Positions 14,813-24,440 of a stretch of 64,000 nt of DNA are shown in pieces. The DNA comes from Amycolatopsis suaedae (GTDB lineage: Bacteria > Actinomycetota > Actinomycetes > Mycobacteriales > Pseudonocardiaceae), in the NCBI RefSeq assembly GCF_004214935.1, contig NZ_SFCC01000001.1:1-64000 (forward strand), given 5' to 3'. The notes beneath the pieces are model-generated. The model ran no database searches. It saw only the letters and a program-made list of their open reading frames with translations, and was not told the DNA's origin. Both the position numbers and the translations under genes were made by a program. Numbering within the stretch: position 1 is the stretch's first letter; each line of letters begins with the position of its first letter.

Positions 14813-16906
14813 TCAGGCCGGCATCGGGTCGAACCGCACGTGCCGCCGGGTGAACGTCGCCGTGCCGGAGGTCAGCGAGCGCAGGTCGATGGCGTAACGC
14901 AGCAGCTCGGTCGCGGGCACCTCGGCCCGGATGACCGACCGCCCGCCACTGGCGGCCTCGGTGCCCAGCACCCGGCCCCGCCGCGCCGACAGGTCGCCCA
15001 GCACCGAGCCGAGGTACTCGTCGGGCAGCTGGACGTGCACCTCGTCGTAGGGCTCCAGCAGGGACATCTTCGCCTTGCCCGCCGCGTCCTTGAGCGCCAG
15101 CGACCCCGCGGTCTGGAACGCGGCGTCGGAGGAGTCGACGCTGTGTGCCTTGCCGTCGACCAGCGTGACCCGGATGTCGATCACCGGGTGGCCGTCGACC
15201 AGGCCGCGGGCCAGCTGTGCCCGCACGCCCTTCTCGACGCTGGGGATGAACTGGTGCGGTACGGCGCCGCCGACCACCCGGTCGACGAACTCGAACCCGC
15301 TGCCGCGCGGCAGCGGTTCCACCTCGATGTCGCACACGGCGTACTGGCCGTGCCCGCCGGACTGCTTGACGTGCCTGCCGTGCCCGGAAGCCTTGCCGGC
15401 GAAGGTCTCCCGCAGGCTGATCCGCACCGGTTCGGTGTCCACCTCGGCGCCGCCGGTACGCAGCCGGGACAGCACGACGTCGGCGTGTGCCTCGCCCATG
15501 CACCACAGCACGAGCTGGCCGGTCTCGGCGTTGCGTTCCAGGCGCAGCGTCGGGTCACCGGCGACCAGCCGGGACAGGTTGCGCGACAGGGTGTCCTCGT
15601 CGCTGCGCTTGTGCGCCACGACGGCGACCGGTAGCAGCGGCTCGGGCATCGTCCACGGCCGCATCAGCAGCGGGTCCTCCGGGGAGGACACGGTGTCGCC
15701 GGTCTCGGCCGAGCCGACCTTGGTCAGCGCGCACAGGTCGCCCGCGACGCAGTAGGGCACCTCGCGCAGCGTCGCGCCGAGCGGGGAGTACAGGTGGGCG
15801 ACGCGCTCGTCGGCGTCGTGGTCCTCGTGCCCGCGTTCGGCGAGGCCGTGCCCGGACACGTGGACGGCCCGCTCCGGGCGCAGCGTGCCGGAGAACACCC
15901 GGACCAGCGAGACCCGCCCGACGTAGGAGTCGACGGCGGTGCGGACCACCTCGGCCGCCAGCGGGCCGTCCGGGTCGGCCGACAGCCGGGGGCGCGGGAT
16001 GCCGTCCGGGGAGGTGACCTCGGGCAGCTGGTGCTCCAGCGGCGACGGGAAGCCCCTGGTGATGGCCTCCAGCAGCTCGGCGAGCCCGACGCCGGAGGTG
16101 GCGCACACCGGGATCACCGGGTGGAACGAGCCGCGGGCCACCGCCGTCTCCAGGTCGGCGATCAGCGTCGACTCGGCGATGTCCTCGCCGGCGAGGTAGC
16201 GGTCCATCAGGCTCTCGTCCTCGCTCTCGGCGATGATGCCCTCGATGAGCGCGTTGCGGGCCTCGGTGAGCCGGTCGAGGTCGGCGGGATCGGGTTCGGC
16301 GACCGTGGGCGGGAAGCCGCCGGAGTAGTCGAAGTACCGCTGGGTGATCAGGCCGATCAGGCCGTCGCCTGCGGGCAGGTAGAGGGGCAGCACCCCGGGG
16401 CCGAAGGCCTCCTGGCAGGCGGCGATCTCGGCCATCGCGTCGGCGCGCTGGTGGTCGAGCCTGGCGACCACGACGGCCCTGGGCATGCCGACCGCGGCGC
16501 ACTCCTCCCACACCGCGGTGGTGGCGGCGTCGACGCCCTCGGCGGCACACACCACGAACAAGGCGGCGTCGGCCGCCCGCAGCCCGGCCCGCAGCTCACC
16601 GACGAAGTCGGCGTAGCCGGGGGTGTCGATGAGGTTGACCTTGACGCCGTTGTGCACCAGCGGCGCGACCGACAGGCCGACCGAGCGCTGCTGGCGGACC
16701 GCGGCGGGGTCGTGGTCGCACACTGTCGTGCCGTCGACGACCGAACCCGCCCTGGTCACCGCGCCGGAGGCGGCCAGCAGGGCCTCGGTCAGGGTGGTCT
16801 TGCCCGAACCGGAGGGACCGACCAGGACCACGTTGCGCACCTTGCTCGGGTCGTCCACAGCGACCGCGGCTCCGGTGTCCCCGTTCTTCGTCTGCTTCTC
16901 GGCCAT
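14813..16906 (-). CDS. fusA2: Elongation factor G-like protein EF-G2
   Basis: A GTPase with the five-domain plan of EF-G, of the EF-G2 group (M. tuberculosis Rv0120c type). P-loop GPSGSGKTTLTEAL (about 29-42), switch II DTPGYADF and later domain blocks YDEVHVQLPDEYLGSVLGDL and ARRGRVLG are clear. The usual NKxD guanine-specificity motif reads ARLD in VVVARLDHQRAD, a known feature of this group as far as I recall. EF-G2 lacks normal translocase activity in mycobacteria, so the cellular role is uncertain. Length 697. It is divergent from pdxS. Confidence 0.88.
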   Translation of the reverse strand: MAEKQTKNGDTGAAVAVDDPSKVRNVVLVGPSGSGKTTLTEALLAASGAVTRAGSVVDGTTVCDHDPAAVRQQRSVGLSVAPLVHNGVKVNLIDTPGYADFVGELRAGLRAADAALFVVCAAEGVDAATTAVWEECAAVGMPRAVVVARLDHQRADAMAEIAACQEAFGPGVLPLYLPAGDGLIGLITQRYFDYSGGFPPTVAEPDPADLDRLTEARNALIEGIIAESEDESLMDRYLAGEDIAESTLIADLETAVARGSFHPVIPVCATSGVGLAELLEAITRGFPSPLEHQLPEVTSPDGIPRPRLSADPDGPLAAEVVRTAVDSYVGRVSLVRVFSGTLRPERAVHVSGHGLAERGHEDHDADERVAHLYSPLGATLREVPYCVAGDLCALTKVGSAETGDTVSSPEDPLLMRPWTMPEPLLPVAVVAHKRSDEDTLSRNLSRLVAGDPTLRLERNAETGQLVLWCMGEAHADVVLSRLRTGGAEVDTEPVRISLRETFAGKASGHGRHVKQSGGHGQYAVCDIEVEPLPRGSGFEFVDRVVGGAVPHQFIPSVEKGVRAQLARGLVDGHPVIDIRVTLVDGKAHSVDSSDAAFQTAGSLALKDAAGKAKMSLLEPYDEVHVQLPDEYLGSVLGDLSARRGRVLGTEAASGGRSVIRAEVPATELLRYAIDLRSLTSGTATFTRRHVRFDPMPA

Positions 16907-17099
16907 GGCGCGCTCCAGAGGTCTCAGGGGTGTCGGCTGGTGTGTCCTCGATCACACACCCGATCCGGGTTCGCGGCAAGGTGGCGAACAGGGGTGAAGT
17001 GGACTGCCGAGATAGCCGTTCACTGGCACGCCTGCGCAGGCCACGTTGCGCCTACCGTTGTATCGACAACCCGCTGAGCAGGTAAGAAAGGGTACAGCT

Positions 17100-18002
17100 G
17101 TGTCCGAAGTCCAGTCCGGTTCCGAGAAGGGCACCGCGCGCGTCAAGCGCGGGATGGCCGAGATGCTCAAGGGCGGCGTCATCATGGACGTCGTCACCCC
17201 GGAGCAGGCGAAGATCGCCGAGGACGCCGGTGCGGTCGCGGTGATGGCGCTGGAGCGGGTTCCCGCCGACATCCGCGCGCAGGGCGGTGTGGCGCGGATG
17301 AGCGATCCGGACCTGATCGACGGCATCATCGAGGCGGTGTCGATCCCGGTGATGGCCAAGGCCCGGATCGGCCACTTCGTCGAGGCGCAGGTGCTGCAGT
17401 CGCTGGGCGTCGACTACGTCGACGAGTCCGAGGTGCTCACCCCGGCCGACTACGCCAACCACATCGACAAGTGGGAGTTCACCGTGCCGTTCGTGTGCGG
17501 TGCGACCAACCTCGGCGAGGCGCTGCGGCGGATCACCGAGGGTGCGGCGATGATCCGGTCCAAGGGCGAGGCCGGCACCGGTGATGTGTCCAACGCGACG
17601 ACCCACATGCGCACCATCCGGGCGGAGCTGCGCAGGCTGCGGTCGCTGCCCGAGGACGAGCTGTTCGTCGCCGCCAAGGAACTGCAGGCGCCCTACGAGC
17701 TGGTCAAGGAGGTCGCCGAGCTGGGCAAGCTGCCGGTGGTGCTGTTCACCGCGGGCGGGATCGCCACGCCTGCCGACGCGGCGATGATGATGCAGCTGGG
17801 TGCCGAGGGCGTGTTCGTCGGCTCGGGCATCTTCAAGTCCGGCGACCCGGCGCGCCGCGCGGCGGCCATCGTCAAGGCCACCACGTTCCACGACGACCCG
17901 GACGTGCTCGCCAAGGTCTCCCGCGGCCTCGGCGAGGCCATGGTCGGCATCAACGTCGACGACGTCCCGCAGCCGCACCGCCTGGCCGAGCGCGGCTGGT
18001 GA
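17100..18002 (+). CDS. pdxS: Pyridoxal 5'-phosphate synthase subunit PdxS
   Basis: The lyase subunit of PLP synthase, which condenses ribose 5-phosphate, glyceraldehyde 3-phosphate and ammonia supplied by PdxT. A TIM barrel with [39 protein letters not shown], the catalytic lysine in [35 protein letters not shown] and [13 protein letters not shown] at 17100 behind GAAAGGG. Its partner pdxT is at 20027, separated by an unrelated regulator and AzlCD unit. The 3' end overlaps the convergent gene by 53 bases. Confidence 0.97.
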   Translation: MSEVQSGSEKGTARVKRGMAEMLKGGVIMDVVTPEQAKIAEDAGAVAVMALERVPADIRAQGGVARMSDPDLIDGIIEAVSIPVMAKARIGHFVEAQVLQSLGVDYVDESEVLTPADYANHIDKWEFTVPFVCGATNLGEALRRITEGAAMIRSKGEAGTGDVSNATTHMRTIRAELRRLRSLPEDELFVAAKELQAPYELVKEVAELGKLPVVLFTAGGIATPADAAMMMQLGAEGVFVGSGIFKSGDPARRAAAIVKATTFHDDPDVLAKVSRGLGEAMVGINVDDVPQPHRLAERGW

Positions 18003-18357
18003 GCATCCGGCTCATGTCGCGGAAGCCGTCCGGGCAGGCCGCGGTCAGGTCCGGATACCGGTGCGAGGTACGCAGGTACAGCAGGAGGAAGTAGGGATCG
18101 ACGGCGCCGGGGTGTTCGGTGTTCGCCTCCACCACCACCCCGTCGCCGATCCGCTCGAACCGGCAGTGCTCGCCGTGCACGTGGAGCCGCCAGGCCGAGC
18201 CGCCCGCGTCGAGTTCGTCCGGGTACGGCTGTTCCCGTTCGAGGAGGGGTTCGACGTGTTCCCGGAACGCCGCGACCAGCAGTGCCGCGAGCCCGGTGAA
18301 CTCCGCCACCGCCGCGTCGAGTTCGTCGCGCAGGCGCCCGGCCCGCTTGTCCGCCAC
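17950..18357 (-). CDS. Uncharacterised protein, possibly DUF6896
   Basis: A 135-residue soluble protein. Conserved-looking core: [51 protein letters not shown]. It resembles my recollection of DUF6896 proteins of Amycolatopsis-type genomes, but this was not checked by a search. GTG start at 18357. Its C-terminus overlaps the end of pdxS by 53 bases on the opposite strand, which leaves the last 17 residues constrained by pdxS and basic in composition. No function can be assigned. Confidence 0.6.
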   Translation of the reverse strand: MADKRAGRLRDELDAAVAEFTGLAALLVAAFREHVEPLLEREQPYPDELDAGGSAWRLHVHGEHCRFERIGDGVVVEANTEHPGAVDPYFLLLYLRTSHRYPDLTAACPDGFRDMSRMLTSRARPGGAAAGRRRR

Positions 18358-18378
18358 GGCGTCACGGTACCGCCGCGG

Positions 18379-18927
18379 TCAGGGATGCTCGGACAGCAGC
18401 ACCGCGGCGGTACCGGGGTCCAGGGCCTCGAAGACGTGCGGCAGGTCGCCCGGGTAGGTCACGTAGTCGCCGGGGGCAAGCTCGACCGGCTCCTCGGCCA
18501 GGCCGACCAGCGCCCGGCCGGCGCCGAGGACGACGTGCTCGACCACGCCGTCGCGGTGCGGGTCCGAGCGCCGCACCGTGCCCGGCTCGGCGGTGATCCG
18601 GTAGATGTCGCGGCGGACCTGCGGCGGGCAGGACGCGAGCAGGGTGGCGACGTAGTCGGCCTCCTCCGAGCGCACCGCAGGGCCTTCGCCTGCCCGCACC
18701 ACCCGCACCCGTGGCGCGGGCGGGTCGACCAGCCGGGAGAACGGCACGTCCAGCGCCTTGCCCAGTGCCCACAGCGTCTCCACGCTCGGGTTGCCGGTCG
18801 CCGACTCCAGCTGGGACAGCGTCGACTTGGCGATCCCGGCCAGCTTCGCCAGCTCGGACAGGGACAGCCCGGCACGCGTCCGTTCCCGGCGCAGCGAGTG
18901 GGCGATGATGTCGAGAGGCGCACCCAT
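18379..18927 (-). CDS. XRE-family regulator with C-terminal cupin domain
   Basis: A repressor of the XRE-cupin type. Helix-turn-helix at about residues 8-62 (LRRERTRAGLSLSELAKLAG, AKSTLSQLESATGNPSVETL), then a cupin sensor domain (VEHVVLGAGRALVGL, ELAPGDYVTYPGDLPHVFEA). The ATG at 18927 is chosen because TTGGAG precedes it. It is divergent from azlCD, and such regulators often control the adjacent exporter. A GTTCG-N6-CGAAC dyad lies in the interval. The ligand may be an amino acid, which is inferred from the neighbour only. Confidence 0.9.
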   Translation of the reverse strand: MGAPLDIIAHSLRRERTRAGLSLSELAKLAGIAKSTLSQLESATGNPSVETLWALGKALDVPFSRLVDPPAPRVRVVRAGEGPAVRSEEADYVATLLASCPPQVRRDIYRITAEPGTVRRSDPHRDGVVEHVVLGAGRALVGLAEEPVELAPGDYVTYPGDLPHVFEALDPGTAAVLLSEHP

Positions 18928-18950
18928 GTGTTCGCTCCAACAGTCCAATC

Positions 18951-18966
18951 GTTCGGCTTGACGAAC
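18951..18966. promoter_or_regulatory. GTTCG-N6-CGAAC dyad, putative operator
   Basis: Perfect 5-bp arms with a 6-base spacer in the divergent interval between the XRE-cupin gene and azlC. It overlaps a TTGACG that could be a -35 box for azlC. Confidence 0.4.
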
Positions 18967-18993
18967 AGAATCCAGGTGTTCACGATAACGTAC

Positions 18994-19683
18994 ATGCGTT
19001 CGTTACGCCGAACCCTCGGTCCCGAGCTGATGCGGGACATCGCGCTGGTCTGCCTGGCCGACGGCGTCGTCGGGCTGTCCTACGGTGCCATCGCCGTCAG
19101 CTCCGGCTTCGACGTCTGGGTCCCCATGCTGATGTCGGTGGTCGTCTTCGCCGGTGCCGCCCAGTTCCTGTTCATCGGACTGGTCGCCTCCGGTGGCAAC
19201 CCGTTCGCCGCCGTCGCGGCCGGTCTGCTGGTCAACGTCCGGCACGTGCCGTTCGGCTTCGCCGTCGGCGACGTCCTCGGCAAAGGCTGGGCCCGCAAGC
19301 TCGCGGGCAGTCACCTGATGATCGACGAGACGGTGGCCTTCGCGCTGGCCCAGCGCGACCCGGCACGCCGCCGGGCAGCCTACTGGTTCTGCGGGATCAG
19401 CCTGTTCGTCGTGTGGAACGCCGGTGTGCTGGCCGGGGCGTTCGCCGGCACGGTCATCACCGACACGGCGCTGTTCGGGCTCGACGCCGCGTTCCCCGCC
19501 GTGCTGCTCGCGCTCGTCCTGCCCTCGCTGAAGGACCCGCGGGCCCGCAACGCCGCGCTGGCCGGTGCGGCGGTCGCGCTGCTGGCCTCGCCGTTCCTGC
19601 CCGCCGGCCTGCCGGTCCTGCTGTCGCTGGCCGGCGTGCTGGTCGCGCTGCGCACGCCGGAAGAGAAGAAGGTGGCCGCGTGA
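18994..19683 (+). CDS. azlC: AzlC-family branched-chain amino acid permease subunit
   Basis: The large membrane subunit of an AzlCD (BrnFE-like) exporter for branched-chain amino acids or related compounds. It starts at ATG 18994 with almost no leader behind GATAACGT, so it may be leaderless. Sequence features: [54 protein letters not shown] and at least five further hydrophobic segments. Length 229 is normal. AzlD follows with a 4-base overlap. The divergent XRE-cupin protein probably regulates it. Confidence 0.9.
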   Translation: MRSLRRTLGPELMRDIALVCLADGVVGLSYGAIAVSSGFDVWVPMLMSVVVFAGAAQFLFIGLVASGGNPFAAVAAGLLVNVRHVPFGFAVGDVLGKGWARKLAGSHLMIDETVAFALAQRDPARRRAAYWFCGISLFVVWNAGVLAGAFAGTVITDTALFGLDAAFPAVLLALVLPSLKDPRARNAALAGAAVALLASPFLPAGLPVLLSLAGVLVALRTPEEKKVAA

Positions 19684-20006
19684 TCGCCGACCCCGTGCTG
19701 CTCGTCGCCGCCACGCTCGTGCTCGGCGTGGGCACCCTCGCGTTCCGGCTGGCCGGGCCGGTGCTGCGGGCCCGCGTCGAGCTGACCGCGCGGGCCGAAC
19801 GCCTGATGGCCACCTCGGCCGTCGTGCTGCTCACCGCCGTCGTCGCCACCGCCGCGCTGATCGCCGACGGCGGCTTCGCCGGCTACGCCCGCCCGGCCGG
19901 GGTGCTCGTCGGCGGGGTGCTGGCGTGGCGCAAGGCGCCGTTCGTGGTGGTGGTCCTCGCCGCCGCCGGGACGGCCGCGGGGCTGCGTCTGTTGGGTGTG
20001 CCCTAG
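19680..20006 (+). CDS. azlD: AzlD-domain membrane protein
   Basis: The small partner subunit of AzlC, 108 residues with three or four membrane helices ([59 protein letters not shown]). The GTG at 19680 overlaps the azlC stop by four bases, so the two are translationally coupled and should form one transporter complex. pdxT follows after 20 bases. Confidence 0.88.
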   Translation: MIADPVLLVAATLVLGVGTLAFRLAGPVLRARVELTARAERLMATSAVVLLTAVVATAALIADGGFAGYARPAGVLVGGVLAWRKAPFVVVVLAAAGTAAGLRLLGVP

Positions 20007-20026
20007 ACTTGACCAGGGAGGATGCG

Positions 20027-20632
20027 ATGTCGGAGCCGGTCGTCGGAGTGCTCGCGCTGCAGGGCGCGGTCCGGGAGCACGTAGCCATGCTGGAGCGCGC
20101 GGGCGCGGTGGCGCGCCCCATCCGCCGGCCCGCCGAGCTGTCCGAAGTAGACGGTCTGGTGCTGCCGGGTGGCGAGTCCACCGCGATGTCCAGCCTGCTG
20201 GAGTCCTTCGAACTGCTTCAGCCGCTGCGGGAGCGGATCGCCGCGGGTATGCCGGCGTTCGGTTCCTGTGCGGGAATGATCCTGCTGGCCCGCCAGGCAC
20301 TGGACGCGCGGCCCGATCAGCACCAGCTCGACGGCCTGGACATCGTCGTGCGCCGCAACGCCTTCGGCCGCCAGGTGGACTCCTTTGAGGAGGACGTCGA
20401 CTTCGCCGGTGTCCACGGCGGACCGGTGCACGCCGTGTTCATCCGGGCGCCCTGGGTGGAGAAGGTCGGCGCCGACGTGGAGGTACTGGCCAGCGTGCCC
20501 GACGAGCAGGCCACTAGGATTGTCGCGGTCAGGCAGGGGGCGGTGCTGGCCACCGCGTTCCACCCGGAGCTGACGGGTGACGAGCGGGTGCACCGGCTGT
20601 TCGTCCGTATCGTTCGCGACGCGTCGACGTAG
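20027..20632 (+). CDS. pdxT: Pyridoxal 5'-phosphate synthase glutaminase subunit PdxT
   Basis: Hydrolyses glutamine and channels ammonia to PdxS. Class I glutaminase triad: Cys in [12 protein letters not shown], and His and Glu in [35 protein letters not shown] and [17 protein letters not shown] are diagnostic of PdxT. ATG at 20027 behind GGGAGG. It is separated from pdxS (17100) by the XRE/AzlCD unit, which may be an insertion into the ancestral pdxS-pdxT pair. Confidence 0.96.
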   Translation: MSEPVVGVLALQGAVREHVAMLERAGAVARPIRRPAELSEVDGLVLPGGESTAMSSLLESFELLQPLRERIAAGMPAFGSCAGMILLARQALDARPDQHQLDGLDIVVRRNAFGRQVDSFEEDVDFAGVHGGPVHAVFIRAPWVEKVGADVEVLASVPDEQATRIVAVRQGAVLATAFHPELTGDERVHRLFVRIVRDAST

Positions 20633-20643
20633 ATGGAGGAAGA

Positions 20644-21393
20644 ATGAGCGGCCACTCCAAGTGGGCCACCACCAAGCACAAGAAGGCCGCCCTCGACGCG
20701 AAACGCGGCAAGCTGTTCGCCCGGCTGATCAAGAACATCGAGGTCGCGGCCCGGACCGGCGGGGGAGACCCGGACGGCAACCCGACGCTGTTCGACGCCA
20801 TCCAGAAGGCCAAGCGCAACTCCGTCCCGCAGGACAACATCGAGCGCGCTCGCAAGCGCGGCGCCGGTGAGGAGGCCGGTGGTGCCGACTGGCAGAACAT
20901 CACCTACGAGGGTTACGGCCCCAACGGCGTCGCGGTCCTGATCGAGTGCCTCACCGACAACAAGAACCGCGCCGCCAGTGAGGTCCGCACCGCGCTCACG
21001 CGCAACAACGGCTCGCTGGCCGACCCGGGCTCGGTGGCGTACCTGTTCAACCGCAAGGGCGTCGTGATCATGCCGAAGAACGACCTGTCCGAGGACGACG
21101 TCCTCATGGCGGTCCTCGACGCCGGTGCCGAGGAGGTCAACGACCTCGGCGAGAGCTACGAGATCGTCAGCGAGGCCACCGACCTCGTCGCCGTGCGCTC
21201 GGCGTTGCAGGAGGCGGGTTACGACTACGAGTCCGCGGACGCGAGCTTCCTGCCGTCGGTCAACGTGCCGCTGGACGCCGAGGGTGCTCGCAAGGTGTTC
21301 CGCCTCATCGACGCGCTCGAGGACTGCGACGACGTCCAGAACGTCTACGCCAACTTCGACGTCCCGGACGAGGTGCTCGCCGAAGTCGGCTGA
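20644..21393 (+). CDS. yebC: YebC/TACO1-family protein
   Basis: A member of the conserved YebC/PmpR family, described as transcriptional regulators and more recently as translation factors easing proline-rich stalls. It begins [20 protein letters not shown] and contains [39 protein letters not shown] and FNRKGVVIM. Length 249 is normal. The gene order pdxT-yebC-ruvC is conserved in actinobacteria. Confidence 0.95.
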   Translation: MSGHSKWATTKHKKAALDAKRGKLFARLIKNIEVAARTGGGDPDGNPTLFDAIQKAKRNSVPQDNIERARKRGAGEEAGGADWQNITYEGYGPNGVAVLIECLTDNKNRAASEVRTALTRNNGSLADPGSVAYLFNRKGVVIMPKNDLSEDDVLMAVLDAGAEEVNDLGESYEIVSEATDLVAVRSALQEAGYDYESADASFLPSVNVPLDAEGARKVFRLIDALEDCDDVQNVYANFDVPDEVLAEVG

Positions 21394-21429
21394 GTGCAGG
21401 ATGGTTCGACCACGTTCGGGTGAGGCACA

Positions 21430-21948
21430 ATGGCCGCCGTGACCGACGCCCTCGCCCCAGAAGACCAGAAGCTGCAGGACTGGATCGTCGCCGAGGGGGA
21501 ACGGCGCGGCAATGCGATCATCCAGGTCGCCGCGGACGACGAGGGCCCCGGTTTCTGTTTCACCGCTTGCGCTTTCGCGATGCACAACGTGCCGGAGGCC
21601 GTCGTCGTCGGGCTGCCCGAGCAACTGGGGCCGGTGTTGCTGGACGCCTACGTCGACCGCGCGGCCAACGGCGAGGAGTTCCAGTTCGGCACGGCGTACA
21701 CGGATTTCTTCGAGGGTGTGCCGGTGACGTTCGAGGCCGTCGCCAAGGGCTGGTACATGGAGTACTTCGGCAGCGCGTTCGTCATCTACCCGGACGGTGA
21801 CTTCCCGGCGGTGCAGATCATCGTCGCCAGCCCGGACGGCCACTGGCCGTGGGAGTCCGGCGCGCCGGAGGGGTTCGCGCAGTGGCAGCCGGTGCTGACC
21901 GAGAGCGGCCGCCCGGAGAGCTGGATCCCCGGCGAGACGGGCGTCTGA
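21430..21948 (+). CDS. DUF4262-like protein
   Basis: A soluble protein of about 172 residues resembling the DUF4262 group: FTACAFAMHNVPEAVVVGLP, GTAYTDFFEGVPVTFEAV, YFGSAFVIYPDGDFPAVQII and DGHWPWE are characteristic blocks. No catalytic motif or membrane segment is evident. ATG at 21430 follows GAGG with a short spacer. A GTG nine bases later is an alternative. It sits between yebC and ruvC with its own short upstream gap. Function unknown. Confidence 0.75.
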   Translation: MAAVTDALAPEDQKLQDWIVAEGERRGNAIIQVAADDEGPGFCFTACAFAMHNVPEAVVVGLPEQLGPVLLDAYVDRAANGEEFQFGTAYTDFFEGVPVTFEAVAKGWYMEYFGSAFVIYPDGDFPAVQIIVASPDGHWPWESGAPEGFAQWQPVLTESGRPESWIPGETGV

Positions 21949-21952
21949 AGGT

Positions 21953-22025
21953 CGAACTCGCGCCGTGGTCAACTCGCGGGGCGCGAAGGGTGGACTCGCG
22001 GGGGCCGGGTGGTGGACTCGCGCGT
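21953..22025 (+). repeat. Degenerate short repeats with ACTCGCG core
   Basis: Four related words occur at about 21954, 21970, 21992 and 22014 (GAACTCGCG, CAACTCGCG, GGACTCGCG, GGACTCGCG) with spacings of 16, 22 and 22 bases, between the DUF4262 gene and ruvC. A similar word recurs in 21-base periodic copies at 37086. Confidence 0.6.
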
Positions 22026-22066
22026 GTCCTGCGCGGGTGGGGGCAGCGGGGTCGGTAGCCTGCTCG

Positions 22067-22082
22067 TCGAACTGGTGTTCGT
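22067..22082. promoter_or_regulatory. SOS box (LexA site) upstream of ruvC
   Basis: TCGAACTGGTGTTCGT matches the actinobacterial LexA consensus TCGAAC-N4-GTTCGA at 11 of 12 fixed positions. It lies 15 bases before the ruvC start and just after a TAGCCT -10-like box at 22056, so LexA would block the start of transcription. Confidence 0.8.
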
Positions 22083-22097
22083 CGGAAAGGTGAGCGG

Positions 22098-22682
22098 GTG
22101 CGCGTGCTCGGTGTGGACCCCGGGCTGACCCGGTGCGGGCTGGGTGTGGTGGACGGGGGGACCGGCCGGTCCGTGACCTGCGTGGCGGTCGACGTCGTGC
22201 GCACCCCGGCCGACGCCGACCTCGCCCACCGGCTGCTGACGGTCGCCGACACCGTCGAGCAGTGGCTGGACCGGTACCGGCCCGACGCGGTGGCCGTCGA
22301 GCGGGTGTTCAGCCAGCACAACGTCCGCACGGTGATGGGCACCGCCCAGGCAGGCGGGGTGGTGGCGCTGGGCGCCGCCCGCCGGGGCCTGCCGGTCGTC
22401 TTCCACACGCCCAGCGAGGTCAAGGCCGCGGTCACCGGCTCCGGCCGCGCCGACAAGAACCAGGTCACCACCATGGTCACCCGGCTGCTGCGGCTCGCCG
22501 CCCGGCCGAGCCCCGCCGACGCCGCCGACGCGCTCGCGCTGGCCATCTGCCACCTGTGGCGGGAGCCGATGCGAGCCCGGCTCGCCGCCGCCGAGGCCCG
22601 CGCCGCCGAGCTGGCCAGGACCCACAAAGCCCGGCTGGCCGCCGCCCGCAAGGCCGCCGACACCACAGGGAGCGCCCGATGA
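22098..22682 (+). CDS. ruvC: Holliday junction endodeoxyribonuclease RuvC
   Basis: Cuts Holliday junctions during recombinational repair. RNase H-like fold with acidic active-site residues in [36 protein letters not shown] and the C-terminal [19 protein letters not shown] at 22098. Length 194. The C-terminal Ala/Arg-rich tail is an actinobacterial extension. The ruvA ATG overlaps its stop, and a LexA site precedes the operon. Confidence 0.96.
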   Translation: MRVLGVDPGLTRCGLGVVDGGTGRSVTCVAVDVVRTPADADLAHRLLTVADTVEQWLDRYRPDAVAVERVFSQHNVRTVMGTAQAGGVVALGAARRGLPVVFHTPSEVKAAVTGSGRADKNQVTTMVTRLLRLAARPSPADAADALALAICHLWREPMRARLAAAEARAAELARTHKARLAAARKAADTTGSAR

Positions 22683-23281
22683 TCTCCTCCGTCCGTGGCG
22701 AGGTTCTCGCCGTCGCCCTGGACCACGCCGTCGTCGAGGTCGGCGGGGTCGGCTTCGCCGTGCAGGCCACGCCGGCCACGCTGGCGACGCTGCGCCGCGG
22801 CGAGCAGGTGCTGCTGCACACCGCGCTGATCGTCCGCGAGGAGTCGCTGACCCTGTTCGGCTTCGCCGACGCCGAGTCCCGCGAGCTGTTCGGCCTGCTC
22901 CAGACCGTCTCCGGCATCGGGCCCCGGCTGGCGCTGGCCGCGCTGGCCGTGCTGGAGCCCGACGCCCTGCGCACCGCGCTGGCCGAAGGCAACATCACCG
23001 TGCTCACCCAGGTGCCCGGCATCGGCCGCAAGGGCGCCGAACGCCTGACGCTGGAACTGCGGGACAAGGTCACCGCCGTCGCCACCGGCGCCGACGGCGT
23101 GCCGCCGGTGACCTCCGGCAGCGCACTGCGCGGCGAGGTGGTCGAGGCGCTGGTGGGGCTCGGGTTCGCGGCGAAGCAGGCCGAGCAGGCCGTCGACAAG
23201 GTGCTCGGCGCCGACGGCGCGGGCACCGACACCTCGTCGGTGCTGCGGGCGGCGCTGACCACCCTGGGTCGTAAGCGCTGA
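22679..23281 (+). CDS. ruvA: Holliday junction branch migration subunit RuvA
   Basis: Tetrameric junction-binding protein that loads RuvB. An OB-fold N-terminus ([30 protein letters not shown]), tandem helix-hairpin-helix motifs ([36 protein letters not shown]) and a C-terminal RuvB-binding domain ([20 protein letters not shown]). ATGA overlap with ruvC. Length 200, as expected. Confidence 0.96.
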   Translation: MISSVRGEVLAVALDHAVVEVGGVGFAVQATPATLATLRRGEQVLLHTALIVREESLTLFGFADAESRELFGLLQTVSGIGPRLALAALAVLEPDALRTALAEGNITVLTQVPGIGRKGAERLTLELRDKVTAVATGADGVPPVTSGSALRGEVVEALVGLGFAAKQAEQAVDKVLGADGAGTDTSSVLRAALTTLGRKR

Positions 23282-23289
23282 CGCCCGGC

Positions 23290-24351
23290 ATGCACGATGA
23301 CCCCGTGACCGAGTTCGAGCCGGAGGAGACGCTGTCCGCCCTGCCCCAGCAGGGCGAGCGGGACGTCGAAGGCACGCTGCGGCCCCGCAGGCTCGACGAG
23401 TTCGTCGGCCAGCCCCGCGTCCGCGAGCAGCTGCAGCTGGTGCTGGAGAGCGCGCGCCGCCGCGGCGTCCCGCCCGACCACGTCCTGCTGTCCGGACCGC
23501 CCGGCCTCGGCAAGACCAGCCTGGCGATGATCATCGCCGCCGAACTGGACGCCGCCATCCGCATCACCTCCGGTCCCGCGCTGGAACGGGCAGGCGACCT
23601 GGCGGCGATGCTGTCCAACCTCGTCGAGGGCGACGTGCTGTTCATCGACGAGATCCACCGCATCGCCCGCCCCGCCGAGGAGATGCTGTACCTGGCGATG
23701 GAGGACTTCCGCGTCGACGTCGTCGTCGGCAAGGGGCCCGGCGCGACCAGCATCCCGCTGGAGATCGCGCCGTTCACGCTGGTCGGCGCGACCACCCGCT
23801 CCGGCGCGCTGACCGGGCCGCTGCGCGACCGGTTCGGCTTCACCGGGCACATGGAGTTCTACTCCGCCGAGGAGCTGGAACTGGTCGTCCGCCGCTCGGC
23901 GACCATCCTCGACATCACGCTGGATACCGATGGTGCCGCCGAGATCGCCGGGCGCTCCCGCGGCACGCCGCGCATCGCCAACCGGCTGCTGCGCCGGGTC
24001 CGCGACTACGCCGAGGTGCGGGCCGACGGCACCGTCGACCGCGACGTCGCCAGGGCGGCGCTGAAGGTCTACGACGTCGACGAGCTGGGCCTGGACCGGC
24101 TGGACCGGGCCGTGCTCAGCGCCCTGGTCAAGTCGTTCAACGGCGGCCCGGTCGGGGTGGCGACGCTGGCCGTCGCGGTGGGTGAGGAGACGACCACCGT
24201 CGAGGAGGTGTGTGAGCCCTACCTGGTCCGCGCGGGTATGCTCGCGCGCACTCCCCGGGGCCGGGTGGCCACGGCCCTCGCGTGGGAACACCTCGGGCTG
24301 ACGCCGCCGGCCGCTACACCGTTCGACGTCGGGCCGACCCTGTTCGACTAG
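23290..24351 (+). CDS. ruvB: Holliday junction branch migration ATPase RuvB
   Basis: Hexameric AAA+ motor that drives branch migration with RuvA. Walker [17 protein letters not shown], Walker [10 protein letters not shown], sensor 1 [20 protein letters not shown], arginine-finger region and a winged-helix C-terminus ([20 protein letters not shown]). ATG at 23290; a GTG at 23305 is an alternative. Eight bases after ruvA, so the three ruv genes form one SOS-controlled operon. Confidence 0.96.
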   Translation: MHDDPVTEFEPEETLSALPQQGERDVEGTLRPRRLDEFVGQPRVREQLQLVLESARRRGVPPDHVLLSGPPGLGKTSLAMIIAAELDAAIRITSGPALERAGDLAAMLSNLVEGDVLFIDEIHRIARPAEEMLYLAMEDFRVDVVVGKGPGATSIPLEIAPFTLVGATTRSGALTGPLRDRFGFTGHMEFYSAEELELVVRRSATILDITLDTDGAAEIAGRSRGTPRIANRLLRRVRDYAEVRADGTVDRDVARAALKVYDVDELGLDRLDRAVLSALVKSFNGGPVGVATLAVAVGEETTTVEEVCEPYLVRAGMLARTPRGRVATALAWEHLGLTPPAATPFDVGPTLFD

Positions 24352-24440
24352 TTCGACCTGGTACCTGGCACACTCGATAGAGCACATCTACATCAATCGG
24401 ACGTTCCGGCTCGGGATGGACGTCCGCCGAATGGAGAATC

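Noticed and set aside
17950-18357. Artefact because of its overlap with pdxS
   Set aside because: Only 53 bases overlap at the convergent ends, and the rest has protein-like composition and conserved-looking blocks, so it was kept as a gene.
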